In this document: positions 10,801 to 19,600 of the stretch, in pieces
Position numbering within the stretch: the first letter of the stretch is position 1
Layout of the letters: each line of letters opens with the position of its first letter
Assembly: GCA_028565635.1 (NCBI GenBank)
Contig: JAOXYB010059612.1
Location: forward strand, 1 to 25,151
Length of the DNA stretch: 25,151 nt
Direction of reading: 5' to 3'
Source: Phoronis ovalis
Taxonomy: Eukaryota; Phoronida; Phoronidae
Notes under the pieces: model-generated
Database searches by the model: none
Told to the model about the DNA's origin: nothing
The model's input: only the letters and a program-made list of their open reading frames with translations
Program-made: the position numbers and the translations under genes

Positions 10801-13800
10801 CTCTATCCACTGTATCAAACCACAAGACGTTTACATTTATGATAGCATCCAGGGATTTCATAAAAGTCTTTAAGTTAGCATAAATGTATGTTAAATATTT
10901 GAGCAAAACAATAATTTAATACTGTAACCAGTCTGATTTTTGTATAAATTTACCTGGTTGACTCAAAGAGAACACTTGCTTTCTCCTAGTTGGTGAATTC
11001 TTAGATAACAGGTAGAGATCCAAATATGCCAAATACTACAAATGGAATAAAATAAATTATATAAAGCTTACAGTTATGACTATATATGTAAAATTGTCTG
11101 GCCAAAAAAGTGGAAAGAGATGGACCCAACATAAATAGTTAATACATACAAATATTTTAGATTGCTTCAAAAGCTTTATTGGTTCGATTCGATCACCCTG
11201 CAAATTACTAGGCTTTTATTAGCAGGCCCTGCTACTGAACATTAATACAAAATACAACAATAAATTTATTGAAATTTTACCTGCACAAGAGGATAGGTTG
11301 AACAGGCCAATGCATTGTGTAGACAGTGGGCCGATTGGTCTTCATATGATGTTTCTACCGGGAACTCAAAAGGCTATAAGATGAGAAGTCAGAGACTTAA
11401 AAATTAAGTTACTTTAGATTCTTAAAATAAATAAATTGTTTAACTCTAAGCTTTATATAGAATGTTTCTACCTTTGGCCAATCTAAGTAAACTCAGATGT
11501 TGTGTTCCGCTTCGTATTTAATATAATTAAAATACTTTACTATAAAACGTACTTCCATATTTTCCTACTAGGTGTCTCTTATATACTGTTATCAAAATCT
11601 ATTCTTCACCAACATCTGACTCTCACCCATTGCAATTTTCGTTTTATTTTCGCCATCTAGCGTCGTTTTTTCGGAACTAGCTTAGTCTCGTCAAAATCAT
11701 AAATTAATCATTATAAACAATACAAAATAGTACAAATACGTACGCCAGGCACATAATATTAAATATGATTTGTATTACAAACCAAAAAAATATATAATAT
11801 TGCAAAGTAACAGTTAAAAGCATACAAAATGTCAGTGTATAGTCGATAGGTTTGAGATGACGCCGGCAGCCAATCAGATCGCGTCTTTTATAGCATGTTT
11901 GATAAAGTTAGTTTAGTTGATCCAGCAAGCTGCTTTGTTTTTGTTCTGATATATTGTTTTAATCCTTACATTTCTCAACAATATGGATAGAGAAGAAGCT
12001 GTACGTCAAGCTTGTGAAAGTTCTAAGATTCAAGCACTGAAAGAAGAGCAGAGTTATAAATCGGTCCGCAGCAGACGTCAAAACAAACCAGACACACACG
12101 AGTTGACCTTTGGTGAACTTTAGCACATGATATGAGCATTGTGATTGGACAATTGTTTTTGTTAGCGATACTCTCAAATAGTTTAAAATTTCTGGAGTTC
12201 GTCGAGACAATAAATTAAAGTAATGAAAATTTATAGTGGATATCATTATTTAATTAATAAGTATTGATGTAAAAATGTCAAATAAATCAGAAAAATGACA
12301 AAGTTACAGTATATTGATATTATATTGGAGATTACAAAAAAACGAAAAATGCAATGGGTGAGAGTCAGATGTTGATGTAGCATAAAAAACTACGAGCATC
12401 AGCGCCACCTGGCGGGAGAATATGCAACTACTTTCACGTAGAGCTTATTCAATATATTAATACGAAGCGGAACACAACATCTGAGTTTACTTAGATTGAC
12501 CTTTGGCAAGATTGGTGTAATATTTGTGGAAAATGGTTACAAAAGCAAATGTAAACACAATTCCACATATTAAATAAAACTAACATATAAACACTATTAA
12601 CACATTGCTGAACAAAACACAAGGAATTATAGTGTATAAACTAATGTGTTCTGTTTTAGCAAAATGATTTCATACACACACCTGGTTATATGTATTGCTT
12701 ACCTCAGTGTTATAGACATGAAATAAGAAATTCCCAAGGCTCCACATAAAATGGATCAGTGTTCCACACATGACAGCATGCCACAGTAGTGACACATCTA
12801 ACATGCCTAGCAGAGAATTAATTGCAACATCTTCACTGAAAACAGAAATATAACATCAGGGTTGAAAGTTGTACAATAGCCTCATTCCAAGTCACATCCA
12901 TCAGAAACTGTGAGAAAATGTAAGATTTCAAAATTAACATAGCATTAAGTGCATTTCAAAATATTATTTCTTGACATAAAACTATTTTATTTTAAATTTA
13001 CAGAGGGCTTAGAGTTAATCATATCAAGTTATTATTTCATACGAAAAGTACTAACTGTAATATTCCTTACAGATATGTACTGAAATACAGACACCACATT
13101 GAATAAGAACTGATCATACAACCTCTGGTAATATTTAAGTAAGTAACTGTTCAATAAGAATATTTAGTAACTAAATAACATATACTAAAATTTGCTAGCA
13201 ATATCCACCTTTCTAGAAGTTGTCTTAGTTAACTAATAACAGCATTTTACTGCTATCTAAAGACAAGCATAATTCACTCCTCTTTACATGTATATGGGGA
13301 ATATAAAGTAATACTGTGGCCAAAACAATATCATACCTGTTTTTTATACCCAAACTGCTGGTGATCCAATATTTTGGAAACATACCTAAAACAACAAGCA
13401 AATGTTACCTGCATATAGTCTCAAGAAAACGTTATCCAATGCAATGTATACAATCTACAAACTAATTGGCACATAATTTAATTTCAAGTTTGACTTCAGT
13501 CAGTGTATAAAGCAATCACATGGTGACAGGATGTTCCAGCTTTTTGAGCTTTTATGTTTTTTTCAAATAATTGTTGTTGTTAGATGCTTCCAACATTTCA
13601 CATGTTTACATTACGATCATGGGATATACAGCATTTTGCTGAGTAGTAAATTCAATTTGTTAATTCACCACTTACCAAGAATATAATATACTGCATAAAA
13701 ATACTTGATCTGTCTAAGCACTGTTACACAAGATCTCCATAGCAATGAAGTGATATTCGTTTTTACTGTGAAAAACTTGACTTGCTGAATTACAGGGAAG

Positions 13801-16521
13801 GCAACATGATTCTGTCCCTTCCAGAAAAAATTGACAGCATACAAGCTGCCTGTGAACACTCCAAGCAAAACTAAAAACAGGTGATGTTCATTTAAACACA
13901 CTCCGTTGCTGGAAGAAAACAAAGATAAATGTAAACAAGATGTTCAGCATGTTTTAATTTTTTCAAATTCTACCAAAAACTTCAACTTAAAAAAATACAC
14001 TTGTATGCATTTTAAATATTGTTACACCATATAACTGATCATTAAAATGTGTATTCAAAAGAATGTGTAGTGAAATTGTAACAACTTCAAACAGACAATT
14101 GCGTAATAATAAAATTTTCATATTTAAAACTCTGAAACAGATCCAAAAAGCACAAGTATGCATTCCAATAGAATATTCACTTCCACTTCGTGAATCCACA
14201 CACTCCCAGCATGCTGATTTTATGAATGGAACAATGTGAGCAAACAGAGAACAAATTGTGCATGCTGGTAATATCTGGGTTCAAGCAGCAATGCTTCTAC
14301 TAAGGACATGCAAACAGTTTATTGTTAAGTAATGATTTCTCACTCCTGTTATTACCTAGCATCAGTGCAATTTTTCGTAAGACCTGCATATTTTCCACCA
14401 AGTACAGATAAAATACACCAAATAAGAAATCCACCACTCAAGCCATGAAGTGATGAATGTAAGAGTCTTGGTGGGGATATGACATTCCATAATAGATTTA
14501 ATCTGTTACTGGGGATGTCAGGTTTTACTGTAACAAAGAAGAGATTATGAAACTAAAATTCAGTGGATCATTTGTAGAGATAATGCTGTTGTAAAAATAT
14601 AACAAATAATGTCAGAATCTGCTTTGTACAATGCATTTTTATAGAAAGTAGTATGGATTTACAAACATCAGAGAGGTATTTTATATATGAAAAATAACAA
14701 ACTAAACAAAACAAAACATTACAATACAGCAAACCATCATATTTTATTGGATATCTTTCATATCATAATTTAGGTATGTGCATATTAAATGTTGTTTGCA
14801 TATGGTTTAATTCAATGAAATTGTTGTATCTTAATGTCTTCAGCATACAAAACCTTACCACAAGAAAATGATGAATGATACAGAGTAACAGCAACCTGGA
14901 CAACTGTCACTAACATACTGTAAAACCATACTGATGGACTGACTGGGAACCGAAGACTATCTGCAAGTAAAAACAAGAAAGGAAACTGAAGATTTCATGG
15001 TAACTATAATAATTTTTATTCGCAAAGCAAAGTATGTTACCATATAAGCAGGATATGTACCGATGATTACAGCATCACATTGCTAGTGGGGTTGTAAAAA
15101 TACATCTCTAAGGAGAAAAAAATTTTGATACAGACATTATCTTGATGATAAACAAAAACCTCAAACTTTGCGCCAGCCTAAGAATCAGAGCCACACCTTT
15201 GCCTCAACAGTGAATTGATACAACCCATGAGTCTTAAACATCTAACTTCTCAAAAAAAAGTTAAAATGTATTTGTCTAATTTTCTGCTTTTGAAATTACA
15301 AAGGAGAGGGATAAGACATATGTGGATATTATTCAACTTACCCTTTATCCAAAGATAGGGGTGAATTAGTGACAAATTACAGATTATAAAGAATGCCCAT
15401 AGTATAGCTGGTACTAGTATTACACACCAGATAACACTAGCTGCTGTCCTCCATCGGTATACCTAAACATTTAAAATTAGATTTTTATAGTAGTTTGCTT
15501 TACTAACATAATGTGCTTATTACATGTACTTTGTACATTTACCGTAAATTCTCATATGCCATATCATTGATGCATTTCACACATATTTTAAAATTAGTAT
15601 TTCAAATGATGTGAGGTTCCTTGTCAAGGAAAATTCTTGGATTAAACTGACAAAGAACATTTCTTCAACAAAATCATCTTCAGCAGACATATTTTATTTA
15701 AACAAATCCAGCTTTATTCTCTATTCTCAGCGATGTCATTTCATATTTTAAAGAATATTACATATCGTCAGATGTAGGGTCATTGTGATTCAAAGACAAT
15801 GTGATAATAGGTATGGTTTTCCAATGAGTTGGCCATATACCCCCTCTGGCCATGTTATGATGTACCTAAAACTAAAATAGTAAATTTCATGGACGTCTCG
15901 ACTTTCTCGTATTCGTAAATTATCATTTATTGGCAATAGGCTGCATAGGCATATTGCAGATATTCGGATCTCGGCAGGTTTCAACTCAAGAAATATACCT
16001 CTATCTTGAACCACCGACCAACTTGGTCCATTTCTTCAATATTTAGACGTCACGTAATGCAGTAGAAAATCATCTAATTTATCTTTGCTTTTGATTATCG
16101 CTTCAGGATGACCAAATGTGTTGTCACGCCGGAACTTTCGAAATCGGCGCCATCTTTCATGAAACCCGCATGAGAGCACTTGCAAGGAAGACAAATTTTT
16201 ATTTTACAACATTTTTAAGTACCATATTGAACAAATTGTTGACGTTACGTGGCATTTTTATTATTGTAATTTTTTTTCAGAATAGTTCTTAAGAGTTGTA
16301 AAATTTTAATTTGTTATGAAAAGGTAATGGGTTAATTAAGACTAATGAAAATGAAAACTAGTAATAGGAATGATGATGTAGATTTAATTTATAAACATTA
16401 CAAATAATGTGCTAATGTAGCAGTAAATATTTTTAGTACATCTACTATCCTATAAGGGTATTCAAATAATATTGCGCTGGTTTAGTATTTTAAATACTTT
16501 CTCGTAAAACTAACTTACCAT
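7828..16521 (-). CDS. NDC1: NDC1, transmembrane nucleoporin (590 aa, 16 exons)
   Basis: NDC1 is the membrane protein that anchors nuclear pore complexes in the pore membrane. Exons in transcript order: 16521-16519, 15462-15342, 14960-14859, 14527-14356, 13908-13676, 13385-13337, 12835-12703, 11373-11281, 11035-10954, 10580-10431, 10080-10009, 9747-9614, 9354-9240, 8816-8716, 8315-8167, 7891-7828 (TGA). All phases fit. The first 270 residues are hydrophobic with about six membrane spans; the rest is the pore-facing cytosolic part. Family landmarks recognised by eye include CLNEHHLF and FPVIQQ (exon 5), FSLSQPGGHPHNW (exons 9-10), SSYTEDTYGVVQ (exon 14), TYRIVTTFEKH (exon 15) and the ending SSEHKRLLE (exon 16). 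The human protein is 674 aa; the middle linker is shorter here. The start is the weak point: the chosen ATG is the last codon of exon 1, directly before GTAAGT. An alternative ATG at 16158-16160 would need a poor donor. Confidence 0.93.
8836..9160 (-). repeat. Possible dispersed repeat with an (ATT)n tail in NDC1 intron 13
   Basis: A block of about 240 bp that is less AT-rich than the intron around it ends, on the minus strand, in an ATT microsatellite at 8835-8915. A GC-richer body followed by a simple triplet tail is the layout of many SINE and LINE 3' ends. I could not find a convincing polymerase III A or B box or a target-site duplication, so the family and the boundaries are unknown. 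A 54-codon open stretch on the minus strand (9074 to about 8910, starting MAQRDLSFYL) overlaps it and has no recognised homology. Confidence 0.35.
11868..11877 (+). promoter_or_regulatory. CCAAT (NF-Y-type) box inside the element
   Basis: AGCCAATCAG is a full match to the NF-Y consensus. It sits 106 bases before the ATG of the small frame at 11983, in the least AT-rich part of the element, so it may be that unit's promoter. Confidence 0.45.
11983..12123 (+). CDS. Small 46-aa frame inside the 1020-bp element
   Basis: An intact frame of 46 codons begins MDREEAVRQAC and ends LTFGEL. It is strongly charged and coding-like in composition, unlike the surrounding AT-rich intron. A CCAAT box lies upstream at 11868-11877 and AATAAA follows at 12209-12214, so the three parts look like a compact transcription unit. 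The stretch ALKEEQ in its first half resembles the start of RecQ-type helicases seen in some invertebrate mobile-element proteins, and the frame could be an internally deleted remnant of such a gene. That resemblance is from memory and short; function is unknown. Confidence 0.4.
   Translation: MDREEAVRQACESSKIQALKEEQSYKSVRSRRQNKPDTHELTFGEL
12209..12214 (+). terminator. Poly(A) signal after the element's small frame
   Basis: AATAAA lies 86 bases after the TAG of the 46-aa frame, inside the element. In AT-rich DNA the hexamer alone is weak evidence; the order CCAAT box, frame, signal gives it some weight. Confidence 0.35.
15463..16518 (-). other. NDC1 intron 1 with a CpG-rich patch
   Basis: 1056 bp. 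The segment 16040-16180 has several CpGs, a CRE-like GACGTCAC near 16048 and, on the minus strand, AAGATGGCG at 16148-16156, which matches the YY1 core found at many start sites. It could be an alternative NDC1 promoter. A 74-codon minus-strand frame at 15790-16014 starts MVQDRGIFLE and was not recognised; it has no start or splice context that links it to NDC1. Confidence 0.4.
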
Positions 16522-16631
16522 TCCAACTTTTACAAGTAGCCTATGTACTAATACAGCGTATAAGGCGAACCAGTCAAGTAACCGCAACCTTCTTCAGTGT
16601 TCTTTCGTGCTTCCGAAAAGAAATTTTAAGA
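16522..16631. promoter_or_regulatory. Probable divergent promoter between NDC1 and TAX1BP3
   Basis: The two start codons face away from each other with only 110 bp between them, so both start regions and 5' leaders must fit in, or overlap across, this gap. There is no TATA box. An ETS-type core (CGGAAG on the minus strand, 16610-16615) is present, as is common in CpG-type divergent promoters. The claim depends on the NDC1 exon 1 call being right. Confidence 0.5.
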
Positions 16632-19600
16632 ATGGATTTGCATGGGCAACACAACGCCGGCGATCCCATGGAATGCTTAAGTGTAAGTTTCCTTGTTTAG
16701 CATTCAGTTTGTAGCACAGATGCCCGTTTACAAACCGTGTAATATTTTATATTTATGACTTATGTGTAGCAATTTCTGCACACGACACCGGCCAAAATGT
16801 TTGTTGAGTATCTCAAAATTCGTGTAGGATGCTAACCGAGTATGCTTGGTTAGAGGGAACCGATTAGAGTACTCAAAGCTGAGATCCAAGGACATTAAGC
16901 AATGAGACGGATCACAGAGTGTCTGAAGTACATCGCCATTGTTTATATCATCGGAATGCACCTGTTGAACTTTACTTCTAGCATATTAAATAACAAAGGA
17001 AGACCAAATGCGTGACACATGTTAACATCGGTCGCTTTTACTGATTAATAGCTACTTGACACATCTTCATCATTTAATGTCTTTTTACCATTACCCTCGG
17101 AAAATGTGTATGTATTATGTTGTAATTTGTACTGCCATTATCCTGGCACAGGGTACAATATTCTTTTATACATACAACTTTTTAAAAATAATTGATGCCT
17201 TCAGCACCTAAAAATTACTGACATTTTAGTTTCGTAATATTTCCACATTTGACATTTAATCGACTGTATAAACATCAAAGATGTTTTTTTAAATGTAGTA
17301 AAATATGGTCATTTCCTCAAGTGATATTTAAACTGCATCTAAACAATTCTCAATTAGTAGCAGACCTGAATAAGAAATCTCTGATCCCTGTTTTGTGTTG
17401 ATGTACTTTAAATCTATTTAGAGACATTCCAGTAGTGTGAGTGGGCCTCTCTGGCATGTAAAACCCAAGCAACATTAGTATCCAGTTATATAATATGTCT
17501 AAATAATTCATTTCTAAAATTTTAAACAGCAAGTAATTATTATAAATTTTATCACATATCATACACCCACAGCCCAGTGCATCTTGCATGTATAACATCT
17601 CATGCTTTTAATTTTTATATTTGGCCACATCTAGTATAATATCCTGTTGCTAAGTTTTGTTTTTATTAGAGATTGTTATCTTTATTATTTGATTATGTTT
17701 GAATAGCAGGTTATAATACCCCCTCTAAATCAGTTTAATTTAAAAGTTGTATTGAAAATGTTCAAGATTATCTAAAATGGGTTTATTTTGAATATGTTTC
17801 TAGAACTGTCTGTATCCTATGGGTGTTAGACCATAGCATCTAAATATAGAATGGGAGTTTTTCATCCTAGCAAATTTCATGTTTTAATTACAAATTAAAG
17901 AAGAAATTCCTGTTTACTTCAGTGAACTGTGGAGTTATTTGAGATCATTTAAAAAGCACAAAATTCTATTTTATGTAAATTAGTTTGAATCTTAGATATG
18001 GCTACTTATATTTTTTGTGAATCATATCAGTCTGACAATTAGTAATACAAAAAATTAAATGTCAAGAACTTTTCACAGTGTCTGTCTAGGAAAATACCAA
18101 TCACCAATACACTGTAATAAACATATAAATACACTATGCATGAATTTAACAACATTCTAGCCAAACAAACAATTAGTTGATTTTTAAATTCTTAAAAGAT
18201 CATTTAAGGGTTGATGGGCTTGTGTCTTAGCATTCTTCTTTTAGTAGAATCTTTCCCTGATGGAATTACATGAATTTATCTAGTACGAGAGGAGTGAAGC
18301 ACATAAAGAAGTTTAATATTAAAAAACCATTGCCAAATCTTTTATTAATAATTTTGTATGTACATATTGTTGTATATTAAATAAGAGGTAATAGTAGTTT
18401 CTAATTTTGAACATTGTAATGTGCAATTAATTAATAAAAAATAGTTTTTCACAGATTAAGTTATTATCTAGTGTATAGGTTAAAATGTTGCTGTTCGTTA
18501 ATGCATCAGTTGTACTTCTGAGATTTATTCAAATGACGATTGTGCAATAAGAGTTATGTCGCTACAGCTAGGGATAACGTACCTCTTTTGTGTGAAAAGA
18601 TGTGCAATTGTCTACCTTTTTATACCGAGATGCTGTGTTGCTAACAGTTTTTCTTCTATTGTAGTTGGCTATTACCCTGAACAAGGAATTGGACAGAGAT
18701 CAATACGGAAATCCCTTGTTAAGCCAGGATGGCAAAAAGCAGTACAGATGTGGGTTTAGGATTGGAGGCGGTATAGACCAAGACAATACAAAGAGTCCAC
18801 AGGGATATCCAGATAAGGTGATGTGTCACGATTTAGCTATAACCTACATTGTTAACTCCCGTTCATTGCCAATAATGCATAGATGTCGGTAATAATGATT
18901 CTTTTTAGATTTCTGCTTTGTACAGCAAAGTAGTTCTAAGTATTTTAAACATGCCTACTGGATATATAGTTATTAATTAATATGTACACAAATACTCCTT
19001 TGTAAAAGAATTGTTATTTGTTATCGGCCAAAGTTAATCAGCGGACTCAACGGACTAAAATAACGGAGTAAAACGAATTTAGTTATTTAATTTAAATTAA
19101 TTATTACTTGATCTGCCTTCATACATATTTTTATTACAAACAAAATCAACGCAGAGATTATAATTTAATAAAATATGAAGAATCTTTATCGATTACTCTC
19201 ACCTAGCAATGTTGCCGCACTCGTTGAAAAGTATATTTTATACTCAATCTCAAGAGAAATCGTACCAAAAAATTACATCCAGTAACTTCAGGCAAAACGT
19301 TTGTCACATTTTGTTAACTTTAAATAGATCTTATGAACATTTTCCGCATCTAATTACATATTTTCCCGGGTAAAATGCGCGGCAGAAACCATATACTTTT
19401 AAACAATATGTCTATCACGTGACCGGATAGGTCAAAGGATTTCCCAAATGTTGACGAAAAAGAAGGCATGTTTAAATGATATGTTGAAGGTTTTTTTGTT
19501 TATTTTACATCAGTAGCGTTGCTTTGCTTTCAAGTTGTCTGCTAGTTATCGAGGCTTCAGTGCGTGTGCTATTGAACAACAGGCCAGAGAGCTCGTCAAT

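Larger units (their letters stand above)
11479..12498. mobile_element. 1020-bp DNA transposon with long terminal inverted repeats and 9-bp duplication
   Basis: The element starts CAATCTAAGTAAACTC and ends with its reverse complement. The first 40 bases (11479-11518) are identical to the reverse complement of the last 40 (12459-12498). Further in, a perfect 24-bp inverted pair lies at 11611-11634 and 12350-12373, almost symmetrically placed, so the repeats extend to about 160 bp with a diverged middle. Both sides are flanked by ACCTTTGGC (11470-11478 and 12499-12507), a perfect 9-bp target-site duplication. It lies inside NDC1 intron 7 and does not touch splice sites. No transposase is encoded, so it is non-autonomous. 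Nine-bp duplications suit Mutator-like or similar superfamilies, but the ends do not let me name one. Confidence 0.92.
8168..15341 (-). other. NDC1 introns without recognised content
   Basis: The introns over 300 bp at 8316-8715, 10081-10430, 10581-10953, 12836-13336, 13909-14355, 14528-14858 and 14961-15341 are AT-rich and contain no gene, RNA or repeat that I could recognise. Introns 13 (8817-9239) and 7 (11374-12702) hold the repeats listed separately. Short introns at 9355-9613, 9748-10008, 11036-11280 and 13386-13675 are also plain. Confidence 0.6.

Noticed and set aside
11959-12246. 95-codon frame on the minus strand
   Set aside because: It is antisense to the small frame in the mobile element, has no homology and looks like a shadow of it.
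15790-16014. 74-codon minus-strand frame as an NDC1 exon
   Set aside because: It has no similarity to NDC1 N-termini and no phase-0 donor that leads into exon 2; cause of the open stretch unknown.
18556-18759. 67-codon frame overlapping TAX1BP3 exon 2
   Set aside because: It is in another frame from the PDZ coding frame; the exon frame beginning at 18665 carries the family motif.
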